A stretch of 64,000 nt of DNA from Tridacna crocea (taxonomy: Eukaryota > Mollusca > Bivalvia > Cardiida > Cardiidae). The notes under the pieces were generated by a model. It had not been told where the DNA came from. It worked only from the letters and a program-made list of their open reading frames with translations, and ran no database searches. The first letter of the stretch is position 1. Every line of letters starts with the position of its first letter. Made by a program: the position numbers and the translations under genes. Below are positions 30,325 through 40,578 of this stretch, one piece after another. Location: contig OX031066.1 in the NCBI GenBank assembly GCA_943736015.1, positions 23,110,127-23,174,126 of the forward strand, read 5' to 3'.

Positions 30325-30470
30325 TGCAGATGACAAACTTGGCTCAAATTATAGCACTTGTCCTTGAAACAACAATGAGGCAAAAGGAGAAAAAGCACTC
30401 TCTCATTTAGCCACAAAATTTTCAAAAAGCCGCTTCCATAGAGTCATAAGAACACGAAATTATTTGCTAC
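30325..30470 (-). mobile_element. pMITE fragment, decayed
   Basis: GATTGCAGATGACAAACTTGG, GGCAAAAGGAGAAAAAGCAC and CAAAAAGCCGCTTCCATAGAG keep the family order. Confidence 0.45.
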
Positions 30471-31317
30471 AAGGTTTGCATTATACATTCATAACATACA
30501 CCTTATAAATTTCTGAATGAGCTCAGTTTTTTTTTGGTAGGCATTGCAAATGAGGTCACAGCCGCAAACGGTGTACCGAGTGTTTCCCTCAGGCTATAAG
30601 TTGTCATATGTTCAGGAAACGAGACATTATTTCTACGTGCCGTTTGTCACACAGCCTCAACTACAAATCTTCACTTGATATGTTAGATGGATTTCACCAC
30701 AAAAAAATATCTGTCAGTGTAATTCTTAAATAGCGCCATATAAACAAGATAAACCTAAACACTGTAATAACTATAGACCACTTAGGTATTACTCAAATAA
30801 TTTGACCTGAAGTTGACCTTTATGCAAAGAATAATCAAAGAGTGAATATCTGTATCATCCAGTATAATCGGACAGCACCGATATTCTGTTAACAGCAAAT
30901 GATGACCCTTACTGTGCCACAATCAAAATAGGAAGCTTTTGCAGGTGGCATAGATCAAGATCAGGTTATACAGAAAGTGCATCTTAGATCTATGTCACTC
31001 ATGACTTACTACCAATTTAAACCAACAAAATAATGTCTCTTTCAGGTATTTTATGTATTCTATAAAGACAGGATAAACCTATTAGCAGCCTGCGGAACTG
31101 AAAAACCTTAACATAATTTCGCATGCAGATGACGCTAACGGAATTAGCCAAGTTCGGACAATAATTCAAGCATGTAACATAATGGTAAAAGAGGTCATTT
31201 ATTTCATGTCAATTTGTTAGAGTGCATAAATTTTCAAAATTGAAAGAAATAGTTTAGTCAAAAAGTGAAGTGCTTTACAAACTCAATTCAATGTGCCATG
31301 CTCTGTCAAAAGGGGCC
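30471..31317. other. 0.85 kb, one hairpin repeat trace, otherwise unassigned
   Basis: GGCATAGATCAAGATCAGG and CATCTTAGATCTATGTCAC (30950-31008) form a decayed GATCAGACTGCA-family hairpin. Nothing else was recognised. Confidence 0.4.
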
Positions 31318-31546
31318 TTTACCCATTATCACACAATCCCTACTTTTGACGCCCCTGAGAATGAAGCCTTTTGAAAAGACAGTGGGAAAAGGAGAAAATG
31401 CTGGTAACCAGCATTTTCTCCTTTTCCCACAGTGTTTTCTACCCTTACCAGAACAAATTTCTATTTTTGAGTCAACTTTATTTTGTCGTCTGCAGATGCT
31501 TTCAATTTGGACCAGTCTAAAATTTTCTCGTGTGGAAAAGACTTAA
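31318..31546 (+). mobile_element. pMITE, complete, first of a chain of three
   Basis: Left TTAA mutated to TTTA. Core AAAAGACAGTGGG / CCCACAGTGTTTTC. Right TTAA shared. Confidence 0.92.
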
Positions 31547-31765
31547 CTCTTTACCACATAATCTCGACTTTTTACGACCCTGGTAAGGAAACCATTTGAA
31601 AACACTGGGAAAAGAAAATAATGTTTGTAACCATCATTTTCTTCTTTTCCCACATTGTTTTCAACCCTTCTCATGGCAAGTTTCAGTTTTCAAGTCACAT
31701 CAATGTTGTTGTCTGCAAATGCTGAAATGCCTATTATTGGATTTTTCTGTGGAGTATAGGGTTAA
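31543..31765 (+). mobile_element. pMITE, second of chain, arm T altered
   Basis: Core shortened (AACACTGGGAAAAGAAAATAATG). Arm T shows GTTGTTGTCTGCAAATGC, then unrelated bases before GTATAGGGTTAA. Confidence 0.8.
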
Positions 31766-31952
31766 GAGCATTTGCATACGACAATTTCAGTGTGGCGAAA
31801 ATGATGCAGTTTTCTTTGATAGGGTACCAATATGTTGTGGGAAAACGAGAAAACGCTGGTTTATCACCATTTTCTCCTTTTCTCACGATGTTTTCAAAAG
31901 ACTTCTTCTTCAGGGTATGATTAAAAGTCGGCATTGTGTGGTAAGGGGTTAA
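31762..31952 (-). mobile_element. pMITE, third of chain, left terminus lost
   Basis: Starts at the shared TTAA directly with GAGCATTTGCATACGAC. Core GGGAAAACGAGAAAACG / CATTTTCTCCTTTTC. Ends GGTAAGGGGTTAA. Confidence 0.82.
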
Positions 31953-32148
31953 TGCATTAGTGTGATGCACTATACAAAGCAAGACATCACCGAGCTATCT
32001 ATCCATATATCTAATTTTGTCTAATGACAGTCTAATTCATGGGGTAGAGTGGTCCTTTAGCATACATATAAGTAACAAATAGCAAAAAAGCATCTGCCTG
32101 GGTCAGCCTTTATAGACCTGGGCCAATGCCTTTTTTTTGCAGATGCAT

Positions 32149-32377
32149 TTAAAGCCATTACCACACAATCCCTACGTTTGACGCCCCTGAGAAAGAAGCC
32201 TTCAGAAAACATTGTGGGAAAAGGAGAAAATGCTGGTAACCAGCATTTTCTCCTTTTCCCACAATGTTTTCTACACTTCATGAATGAAATTTCAAATTTT
32301 CAGTCACTTTTATTTTGTCATCTGCAAATGCTTTCAATTTGGATAAGCCTAAAATTTTGTCGTTTGGTAATGAGTTA
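32149..32377 (+). mobile_element. pMITE, complete
   Basis: TTAAAGCCATTACCACAC to TTTGGTAATGAGTTAA. The core is a perfect palindrome at least over 32208-32271. Confidence 0.94.
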
Positions 32378-32419
32378 AGCATTCTTTTCACAGAGCATGG
32401 CTCAATTAATCATATAATA

Positions 32420-32490
32420 TTCTGATGGTGCAGATTCAAGATCAGACTACAAATTCTGAGCAGTCTGATCTTGATCTACACTGCAAAAAT
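32420..32490 (+). repeat. GATCAGACTGCA hairpin repeat
   Basis: TGCAGATTCAAGATCAGACT and CAGTCTGATCTTGATCTACA pair around ACAAATTCTGAG. Confidence 0.6.
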
Positions 32491-32866
32491 GCATAACTAG
32501 TGCTTGGCATTCTGAAAGATAAATGTGAATAGTGTTCATTGTTGTCTATTACAGGAGATGAAATTAAGTGCAAAATAAAATTTAATGTTTTATTTCATTT
32601 CAGTTTAATTTAAGTCTTTCTCAAACAGCAGATTCTAGATGGTTCCAAAGTCAATGAATGAATGTGGTTTTTATGGCGCATCAACAGCTTTGGTCATTTA
32701 GCGCATATATCTATGTTAAAAGATAATAAATGTGGAGTTGTTTAAACTGAATAAAGTTTGAATGACAATAAAAGAATTGAATTAAGGAAATTTAATGCAT
32801 AAAGGGCATCATCGAGTTACAGGGCAGTCCCTATATACTCAAAAGTTTTAAATGATAAGAACTGAA
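32491..32866. other. unassigned sequence
   Basis: Nothing recognised. Confidence 0.35.
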
Positions 32867-33095
32867 TTATCCCATTACCACACAATCCCTACTTTTGACG
32901 CCCTTAAAAAAGAAGCCTTTTGAAAACACTGTAGGAAAAGGAGAAAATGCTGGTAACCAGCATTTTCTCCTTTTCCCACAGTGTTTTCTACCCCTCCCAG
33001 AACAAATCTCAATTTTTCAGTCACCTTTATTTTGTCGTCTGCAAATGCTTTCAATATGAACCAGTCTAAAATTTTGTCATTTGGTAAAGAGTTAA
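32867..33095 (+). mobile_element. pMITE, complete, ACTGTG core
   Basis: Left TTAA mutated to TTAT. Core AACACTGTAGG / CCCACAGTGTT. Arm T intact with TTTTGTCGTCTGC and TTTTGTCATTTGG. Confidence 0.93.
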
Positions 33096-33252
33096 GAAGT
33101 ATAATGCATAAAGGACTGCCACTGTTTATGGACAAAGGAGCTTAAAATGCAGCCTTCCAAACAAGTCCTCTATCTTCTCTGCTGAAATCCAAAGTCAATC
33201 ATTTGTGCATAATAATAGATAGCAATATATGAAATGATACCCATGATCGAGT

Positions 33253-33378
33253 TTAACTTCTCCGATAGGGTAAAGGAAGCTGTGGGAAAAGAAGAAGATG
33301 CTCCTTAGCAGCATTTTCCCTCAATTTTTTCTCTCTTAGGGTAATTAAAGCTTAAGTGGGCTATTTGGTACAGGGTTA
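33253..33378 (-). mobile_element. pMITE, short derivative
   Basis: TTAACTTCTCCGATAGGG leads quickly to GTGGGAAAAGAAGAAGATGC. Arm T is almost gone. It ends TTTGGTACAGGGTTAA. Confidence 0.6.
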
Positions 33379-33393
33379 AATCAGGTCTTACAT

Positions 33394-33622
33394 TTAACTC
33401 TTTACCACACAAGAAAAATTTAGACTGGTCCAAATTGAAAGCATTTGCAGACGACAAAATAAAAGTGACTGAAAATTTGAAATGTGTTTTGCGAAGGGTA
33501 GAAAACATTGTGGGAAAAGGAGAAAATGCTGGTTACCAGCATTTTCTCCTTTTCCCACAGTGTTTTCAAAAGGCTTCTTTCTTAGGGGCATCAAAAGTAG
33601 GGATTGTGTGGTAATGGGTTAA
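33394..33622 (-). mobile_element. pMITE, complete
   Basis: Core AACATTGTGGG against CCCACAGTGTT, mixing the two core subtypes in one palindrome. TTAA at both ends. Confidence 0.94.
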
Positions 33623-33638
33623 TCTTACCTACAATTAG

Positions 33639-33828
33639 TTCAACCCGATCTTTACCACACAATTCTGACTTTTAATGAACCTGAGAAAGAAGCTGATAAA
33701 AAACATTGTGGGAAACGGGGAAGATGCTGGTAACATACACTATCACATTAACAAGATTTCATTTGTTGACTGCAGATGTTTTAAATTTTGTCCAGTCCAA
33801 AAAAAAATGTCATTTGGTAAAGAGTTAA
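33639..33828 (+). mobile_element. pMITE, right core half deleted
   Basis: GGGAAACGGGGAAGATGC, then TGGTAACATACACTATC, so the second palindrome half is missing. Right TTAA shared. Confidence 0.78.
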
Positions 33829-34032
33829 ACCTTTACCAGATGACAAAATTTTAGACTTTTGCAGATGTGAAATTAAATGTCAAAATAATATTATTTGTCT
33901 TCGAAAGTGTAGAAAACATTGTGGGAAAAGGAGAAAATGCTGTTTACCAGCATTTTCTCCTTTTCCTAAATTGTTTTCAAAAGCTTTATTCCTTATATTG
34001 TTACAATTTGGAATTGTGTGGTCAAGGGTTTA
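33825..34032 (-). mobile_element. pMITE, chained, arm T shortened
   Basis: ACAAAATTTTAGAC joins directly to TTTTGCAGATG. Core GTGGGAAAAGG / CCTTTTCCTAA. Ends GGGTTTAC. Confidence 0.82.
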
Positions 34033-34119
34033 CAAATTGCATAAATGCTATTAAGTACACTTTGCACTGAGCAAATAAGCAGGCGGCAGTCTTGAATATT
34101 GCTTCCACCAAATGGTTGG

Positions 34120-34184
34120 TTTACTTCAAAAACCTCATAACTACAGCTTGTTTCAAGCTGTATTTACGAGGTTTTTGAAGTAAA
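34120..34184. repeat. solitary hairpin, 65 bp
   Basis: TTTACTTCAAAAACCTC and GAGGTTTTTGAAGTAAA are exact complements, with TACAGCTTG / CAAGCTGTA at the centre. It is not part of a pMITE. Confidence 0.75.
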
Positions 34185-34269
34185 ATGACGAAATGCCAAA
34201 TAATTAAGCTAAAACTGTCATTGCCTCGGAGTTAATTCCTCTCTTACCACAAGGAATGCACCCAATGCC

Positions 34270-34499
34270 TTAACTCTTTACCAAATGACACAATTTTGCA
34301 CTGTCCCAAATTGAAAGCATTTGCAGACAACAAAATAGATGTGACTCAAATACTGAAATTTGTTTTGGGAAGCATAGAAAACATTATGGGAAAAGGAGAA
34401 AAATGCTGGTCTCCAGCATTTTCTCCTTTTCCCACAATGTTTTCAAAAGGCCTCTTTCTCAGGGTCCTTAAAAGTCGGGATTGTGCAGTAAAGAGTTAA
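34270..34499 (-). mobile_element. pMITE, complete
   Basis: Core centre GCTGGTCTCCAGC. Arms otherwise match. Ends GCAGTAAAGAGTTAA. Confidence 0.92.
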
Positions 34500-34647
34500 T
34501 TAGAGCATGTTGAGGTAAGTGCCAGTATAAGAAACTCCACCAAAACATATGGATAGGTGCACTGGCCATAGCAATTTAACTGATATATTGTTGAAAACTG
34601 CTTTAAACACAAGATAAACAACCAAAGCAGAGAAAAAGGTTTTTTCC

Positions 34648-34875
34648 TTAACCCATTACCACACAATCCCTACTTTTGACGCCCCTGAGAAAGACACCTT
34701 TTGAAAACACTATGGGAAAAGGAGAAAATGCTGGTAACCAGCATTTTCTCCTTTTCCCACAGAGTTTTCTACCCATTCCAGAACAAATTTCAATTTTTCA
34801 GTCGCCTTTATTTTGTCGTCTGCAAATGCTTTCAATTTGGACCAGTCTAAAATTCTGTCGTGTGGTAAAGAGTTA
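34648..34875 (+). mobile_element. pMITE, complete, good reference copy
   Basis: Arm C TTAACCCATTACCACAC, core AACACTATGGG / CCCACAGAGTT, and arm T with TTTTGTCGTCTGC at 34811 and a second GTCGTGTGG at 34857. Open over about 66 codons. Confidence 0.95.
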
Positions 34876-34908
34876 ATGACCTCAGGCATGCACTAATAGG
34901 CAGATTGC

Positions 34909-35136
34909 TTAACCCATTACCACACAAGAAAAATTTAGACCGGTCCAAATTGAAAACATTTGCAGACGACAAAATAAATGTGACTTAAAAATTGAAATTT
35001 GTTCTGGAAAGGATAGAAAACACTGTGTGAAAAGGAGAAAATGCTGGTTACCAGCATTTTCTCCTTTTCCCACAGGGTTTTCAAAAGGATTCTTTCTCAG
35101 GGGCGTCAAAAGTAGGGATTGTGTGGTAATGGGTTA
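34909..35136 (-). mobile_element. pMITE, complete
   Basis: It lies 33 bases from the previous copy in opposite orientation. Core AACACTGTGTG / CCCACAGGGTT. Confidence 0.93.
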
Positions 35137-35154
35137 AATCCTTTGCAAGACAAA

Positions 35155-35370
35155 TTAACCCGTTTTACAAACCTGTAGAGAAAATCTTTCTGAAAATACT
35201 AAAGGAAAAGGATAAAATACCAGTTGCCCTCATTTTTTTTCATAATCCAACAAATTTTTCTATTTGTTCCGACACAAATCCCACCATTTTTGCCTCATAC
35301 AGTAATTATGTTGTCTGAAAAGGGGTTAATATAAATCAGTCTGCATTTTGTCGTTTGGTAAGGAATTTAT
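35155..35370 (+). mobile_element. pMITE, strongly decayed
   Basis: TTAACCCGTTTTACAAAC, GAAAATACTAAAGGAAAAGG, CAATTATG-like arm T remnants and TTTTGTCGTTTGGTAAGG at the right. Confidence 0.6.
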
Positions 35371-35419
35371 GACCCACTGGCATACTTAATTCTTCACAAA
35401 AAGAGGCAAAAATAACCTT

Positions 35420-35652
35420 TTAACCTTTAACCAGACGACAAAATTTTAGCCTTGTCCAAATTGAAAGCATTTGCAGACGACAATTTCAACGGGGCTCATT
35501 ATAAATGGTGTGATTTTTCTTTGATAGGGTAGAAAACATTGTGGGAAAAGGAGAAAATGCTGGTTACCAGCATTTTCTCCTTTTCTCACAATGTTTTCGA
35601 AACGTCTCTTTCCAAGGGTCATTAAAAGTTGGCCCTGTGTGGTAAAGGGCCA
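35420..35652 (-). mobile_element. pMITE, complete, first of a chain
   Basis: Core GTGGGAAAAGG / CCTTTTCTCAC. Right end reads GGTAAAGGGCCAA. Confidence 0.9.
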
Positions 35653-35875
35653 ACATTCACTTTCCCAAGAGGCAAACATTTGGAATTTTCTAAAATTCAA
35701 AACATTTGCAAATGACAAATGTGATTCAAATGGTAAAAATTGCCTTTGAAAAAGGTAATTTACAATGTGAATAGAGCAGAAAATGCATGTTAGCAGCATT
35801 TTAATCTTTTCCCCCAAAGTTTTAATCATCTTGTTAAAGGTTGTCAGAACTCTGGATTGTATGGTACAGGGTAGA
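35649..35875 (-). mobile_element. pMITE, decayed, second of the chain
   Basis: AAATTCAAAACATTTGCAAATG, GCAGAAAATGCATG, GCATTTTAATCTTTTCCC, GGATTGTATGGTACAGGGT. Confidence 0.6.
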
Positions 35876-35944
35876 CTCTCTTATTATAACAAAAGTTTGG
35901 AGTCTGAACCTAATAAGAAAGTATTTGCAGACTTAGGTTACTAA
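35872..35944 (-). mobile_element. pMITE, left part, split by the hAT-like element
   Basis: TAGACTCTCTTATTATAAC, GTTTGGAGTC and AAGAAAGTATTTGCAGAC correspond to arm T. It ends in the target duplication GTTACTAA (35937-35944). Confidence 0.65.
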
Positions 35945-37293
35945 TAGGGATGGCAACGGTTAACCGGTTAACCGATCGAATGACTGATTAACCGGTTAGG
36001 AAATTGGTAACCGGTTAACCAGAAACAAATATAGGCCTATATTATAAAAAGTTTACCAAAATAATCATTATAATAAAAAAAAAATACAAAGTAAACTTTG
36101 CCGGTTCTGACAACCAAACTGCATCATACGCATATCCAATGTCGCCAAGACGTGGCGAAGGTGTGATATACAGGCTGACATGTCTGTGGAATATTAAACA
36201 TTGTTAATTAGTCCCCAGTCTCTGATAATAAACAATCAAACACGTGTCCTCTTTGGATCAAAGGCACTGGCTTATCGTAATTGATTTGCTTGGATTACTT
36301 CATTAAGTATCCGCCCCTAATCAAATATATGCATGGATTGACCAATCAGTGTAAGAGGGATTGAAATTTATGAAGTCAATCAATCTGTGTTCAAGCAGGC
36401 ATAGCGTTTTCTCTTCGTTCGTTCATTATCACTTCGATAAGTATCTTCGAAAATCATAGTATAGTGCAGAGGCTTTGAATTTGGGAGAGTCTAAAATTTA
36501 AACCTGTCGTTTGGGCGATGGTTAACACCCGATCACTTAGCGATAGCCGCTTCGTTTGACGATCAATAACCATACCATGTATGATTCTGTTTGTAGATTT
36601 TTTTGAAGTTGTAAATAGCAGTGATCCCACCAGTTTTTCTTTCGATGCAGCACTAAAGTCTATTATTAATATATCTATGGAAATTTACTACGCATTTAAA
36701 AGCTGAAAAGACGATCTGAAGTGACTCTGATCGGACAATGTCGAAAGGAACATTTTGTTCTGTCATGGGTTTCCATGTTTCTTGCATCGAGCATTTTTTC
36801 ATGTGTTTTAATTTATGGATAGGTATTTTCGCCTGATTTGACAATAATTTATCAAAATGGGTAGCATGTACTTCAAATCCTGGTATTTTACACAAGTTAA
36901 GCACATAATGTTTTTTTTTTTCTTTCCAACGTGAGGTCTCGCGTGAAACCAAACTTTTTTTTAAGTAAATTTCAGTCCTATTAGGTGATTTGCATAGTGG
37001 AAACACTGAAATGGCCTGATAATTTCAAGTCCTTTAGAGAAACATTGTGGAAAGATGATTTTATTGCCGAGAGGGTGAGAGATCGTCGATAGATTTGCCG
37101 TCCTATGCGCTAAAGTACAGAAATAGTAAACATCACGGGATTGCATTACTCACGCACCGGTTGTCAATGTTGACATATCGAGCAGGAAATTTCATTTTAA
37201 ATGTTTTTACATGGTCGTTCGGTTAACCGGTTAACCGATCAAAAGATTGAACGGTTAACCGGTTAGCAAATTTACTAACCGTTGCCATCCCTA
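35945..37293. mobile_element. non-autonomous hAT-like DNA transposon, 1349 bp
   Basis: Terminal inverted repeats TAGGGATGGCAACGGTTA / TAACCGTTGCCATCCCTA are exact. Next to them are GGTTAACCGGTTAACCGAT blocks, in inverted order at the two ends (35959-36020 and 37213-37268). The flanking 8-bp target duplication GTTACTAA (35937-35944 and 37294-37301) is perfect. Eight-base duplications and short TIRs are typical of the hAT superfamily. The interior has only a 117-codon minus-strand frame (36653-37006) in which I see no RNase H-like or BED motif, so it is probably mobilised in trans. Confidence 0.85.
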
Positions 37294-37372
37294 GTTACTA
37301 AGCCTTTTCTACTTTTCCCACAAGCTTTCTTCCTTTTAAACTTGTATCTGTGTGGTAAACCTATAGGGTTAA
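37294..37372 (-). mobile_element. pMITE, right part, split by the hAT-like element
   Basis: After GTTACTAA come AGCCTTTTCTACTTTTCCCA, CAAGCTTTCTTCC and TGTGTGGTAAACC...GGTTAA, the remaining core half and arm C. Confidence 0.65.
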
Positions 37373-37387
37373 GACTGAACTTTTTTT

Positions 37388-37608
37388 TATAATATCGCAA
37401 GATTTCAGACTTGTCCAAGATTTTTGCAGATAATTAAGAAAATGGGTGTGGCAAAAATAATGGAATTTGTGTATGAAAGTGTACAAAACGCTACAGACCA
37501 AAATAATGCTGACAATCAGCGTTTTCTCCCTCTACCTACAATATTCTTTTTTACAAATCCTATTTCCTCATGGTCATAAAAATACATGATCATTTGATGA
37601 GGGGTAAA
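37388..37608 (-). mobile_element. pMITE, strongly decayed
   Basis: TTTCAGACTTGTCCAAG, TTTTTGCAGATAATTAAG, AATGCTGACAATCAGCG and TTTTCTCCC keep order. Confidence 0.5.
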
Positions 37609-37642
37609 AAAGATTTTAAATGCCTTCTTTGCATAAATGGTG

Positions 37643-37845
37643 TAACTCTTCATTCTGATGACAAAATTTTAGAATTGCCCAATTTTAACAACATTAGCAG
37701 ACGACAAAAAAGATATTGTATGCTAAGACTTATGATGCGAAAATAATGGGACCGTTTGTAAGACAGTTTGGAAAACGCTGTGGGAAAAGCTGAAAATGAT
37801 TTCAAATTCTTCTTCCAAGTAATTCAAACTTGAGATTTTTTTCAT
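37643..37845 (-). mobile_element. pMITE, strongly decayed
   Basis: ATGACAAAATTTTAGAATTG and AACATTAGCAGACGACAAAA show arm T; GCTGTGGGAAAAGCTGAAAA shows one core half. Confidence 0.5.
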
Positions 37846-37878
37846 TGAGGTACCAGTACATAATGTGACTTTCAAGGA

Positions 37879-38088
37879 TTATCTCTTACCACACAATCCT
37901 GAATTTTAACACCCCTGGGAAAGAAGCCTTTTGAAATCATAGTTGGAAAAGGAAAAAATTTTCTCCTTTTCCCACAATGTTTTCTCCCCTGTAGAAAAAT
38001 TGCACCATTTGAGCCACACTGAAATTGTCGTCTGCAAATGCTTACAATATGGACAAGGCTAAAATTTTGTCGTCTGGTAAAGAGTTAA
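37879..38088 (+). mobile_element. pMITE, core centre deleted
   Basis: GTTGGAAAAGGAAAAAATTTTC, then TCCTTTTCCCACAATG. Arm T intact, ends TCTGGTAAAGAGTTAA. Confidence 0.83.
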
Positions 38089-38239
38089 TGCCACTTTTGC
38101 TACTCTTGAGATTCTACCAATGAACAGTGTATTACTGATAAGCTTTCATTAAAACATTGATGGAAGTTAATGGATTGTTCACCTTCATGTCCATGAAAGC
38201 AGTTCATTAATGTTCATGAACTACTAGTATTGTCAATTA
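38089..38239. other. unassigned sequence before the minisatellite
   Basis: GTTCATTAATGTTCATGAAC and similar ATGAAC words foreshadow the array. Confidence 0.3.
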
Positions 38240-38822
38240 AAGCATCTTCCGTGAACTCTCAAATCATTTTACATAGACAGATCTTGCGTCTTTCATGAAC
38301 TCTCAAATAATTTCACATAGCTATAAGATCTTGCATCTTTAAAGAACTACCAAATCATTTTACATAGACAGAAGATCTTGCATCTTACATGAACTCTTGA
38401 AATCATTTTACATAGATCTTGCATCTTTCATGAACTCTCCAATCATTTTACAAAGACCGAAGATCTTGTGTCTTACTTGAATTCTTGAAATCATTTTACA
38501 TAGAAGATCTTGCATCTTTCATGTACTACCAAATCACTTTACATAGACAGAAGATCTTGCATCTTACATGAACTCTTGAAATAATTTTACAGAGAAGATC
38601 TTGCATCTTTCATGAACTCTCCAATCACTTTACAAAGATAAAAGATCTTGCATCTTATATGAACTCTTGAAATCATTTTACAGAGAAGATCTTGCATCTT
38701 TCATGAACTCTCCAATCACTTTACAAAGACAATAGATCTTGCATCTTACATGAACTCTTGAGATCATTTTACATAGAAGATCTTGCATCTTTCATGAACT
38801 TTCCAATCATTTGACATAGAAA
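38240..38822. repeat. minisatellite, about 12-13 units of 44-47 bp, dimeric order
   Basis: Units read GATCTTGCATCTTTCATGAA / CTCTCCAATCACTTTACA, alternating with TCTTGCATCTTACATGAAC / TCTTGAAATCATTTTACA, giving a higher-order period near 91 bp. The left units are more divergent than the right ones. Confidence 0.85.
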
Positions 38823-38841
38823 TAAAATCATGGAACAACTG

Positions 38842-39043
38842 TCACAAAATTTAAGACTTATCCAAACTGAAAGCATTTGCAGACAACAAAATAAATGTAG
38901 CTCATATGATGATTTCTGTCTTTGATAGGGTAGAAAACAGTGTGGGAAAAGGAGAAAATGTTGGTTACCAGCATTTCTCCTTTTCCCCACAATGTTTCCA
39001 AAAGGCTTCTTCCATAGGGTCATTTAAGATCAGGATTGCGTTA
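38842..39043 (-). mobile_element. pMITE, left terminus lost at the array edge
   Basis: CACAAAATTTAAGACTTATCC through core (ACAGTGTGGGAAAAGG / CCTTTTCCCCACAATG) to GGATTGCGTTAC. Confidence 0.82.
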
Positions 39044-39069
39044 CAGCATTTACCAATAAAAGTTTCTTT

Positions 39070-39298
39070 TTAACCCTTTCCCAAATGACAAACTTTTGGA
39101 CTAGACCAAATTGAAAACATTTGCAGATGACAATTCTACTCTTGCTGAAAAGATAATTTCTGTCTATGATAGGGTAGAAAACATTGTGGGAATAGGAGAA
39201 AATGCTGGTTACCAGCATTTTCTCCTTTTCCCACAGTGTTTTCAAAAGGCTACCATTCTAGACCCGTAAAAAGCAGGGATTGTTTGGGAAAGGGTTAA
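39070..39298 (-). mobile_element. pMITE, complete, variant-arm subfamily
   Basis: TTAACCCTTTCCCAAATGAC, TTTTGGACTAGACC at the left; TAGACCCGTAAAAAGCAGGG and TTTGGGAAAGGGTTAA at the right. Core GTGGGAATAGG / CCTTTTCCCAC. Confidence 0.92.
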
Positions 39299-39506
39299 CA
39301 GCATTGAGGAGGAGGCCCTCTCAGTTGCCCAAGATATACCATTCCTAATGAGCTTATATTCCTGCCAGGTCAAGTCATAATTTGTTTTATTTAAATTTCA
39401 GCACCGATAATATGATAAAATTATGCGGAGAATGACAGTTTTTGCACAGCAGGAATGTTCATTGTAGGAATTTCTTGATTGTATGCATATAAAAAGCTCC
39501 CAAACC

Positions 39507-39612
39507 CTTATCCCTTTACCAAACAATCCTGTATTTTAACACTTAGGGTGGCAAGCCTGATTCACAGACCTTTTGCAGTCATTGTAGATTCAGATCAGAC
39601 TGCACAAGACGA
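39507..39612 (+). repeat. pMITE arm C fragment followed by half hairpin repeat
   Basis: TTATCCCTTTACCAAACAATC, TGTATTTTAACACTTAGGG, then TGTAGATTCAGATCAGACTGC of the hairpin family. Confidence 0.45.
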
Positions 39613-39648
39613 ATTCAAAGCATTTGTTCACAATAACTTTAAAGTGGC
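39613..39648 (-). mobile_element. pMITE arm T scrap
   Basis: ATTCAAAGCATTTGTTCACAA with TTTAAAGTGGCTTAAA resembles the arm T interior. Confidence 0.3.
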
Positions 39649-39878
39649 TTAAACCTTTCCCAAACAATCCCTGGTTTTCATGACCCTGAGAAAGAAGCCT
39701 TTTTTGACAACATTGTGGAATAGGAGAAAATGCTGTTTACCAGCATTTTCTCCTTTTCCTACAAGGTTTTCTACCCTTCCCAAAACAAATTTCAAGTTTT
39801 GACACATATCAATTTTGTCATCTGCAAGTGTTTCCAATTTGGACTAGTCTAAAATTATGTCGTTTGGTAAAGAGTTAA
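39649..39878 (+). mobile_element. pMITE, complete
   Basis: Left arm has the CCCAAACAATCCCTGG variant. Core GTGGAATAGG / CCTTTTCCTAC. Ends TTTGGTAAAGAGTTAA. Confidence 0.9.
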
Positions 39879-40128
39879 ACTGTGAGATGTGTCTTTGAAA
39901 AGGAAGAATTTTTTCCTTTGTCCACACTGTTTTGAAAAACATTTACTCTTCCTCATGGCCATTTCAACACGGGATAATATCTGTAATCAATCGAGAAATA
40001 TTGGAAAATATCTAACAAATTGGATAAAAACTTACCTACAATCAGGCAACAGAAGACAAAGGAGACCACCAAAGTTATCAACAGCAACATGAAAAGAGAA
40101 AAAGAACAAAAAAAATAAGAACAAACCA

Positions 40129-40365
40129 TTAAACAAGACTTTACCACACAATCCCAACTTTTAACAACCCTGAGAAAAAAAGGCCTTTTAGAAACATTGT
40201 GGGAAAAGGAGAAAATGCTGGTAACCAGCATTTTCTCCTTTTCCCACCATATTTTTTCTACATACTTCCCAAAACAAATTTCAGTATTTGAGTTAAATTT
40301 ATTTTGTTGTCTGCAAATGCTTTCAGTTTGGAATAGTCCAAATTTTGTCATTTGGCAAAGAGTTA
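40129..40365 (+). mobile_element. pMITE, complete
   Basis: TTAAACAAGACTTTACC, full core with a small right-hand disruption (CCCACCATATTTTTTC), ends TTTGGCAAAGAGTTAA. Confidence 0.88.
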
Positions 40366-40578
40366 AGTCCTTTCGGTCTTTGCCCTTCAGAAATTCAATC
40401 AAAACACTTTTTTAATGAAACAATGTTTTGCTTGTCACTCCTTTTAGAGTTATGAACAATAAACAAGCATTTTTCATTCAAAAAGTTTTCAAAAAAATGT
40501 ATACTAGTATGCTCTGGACAGTCTACAATAAAATTTAAATAATTTCATACCGGCATGTTACCTATGAACTGGCCATTT

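Noticed and set aside
36653..37006. hAT transposase
   Set aside because: The 117-codon frame is far too short and shows no catalytic or dimerisation motif.
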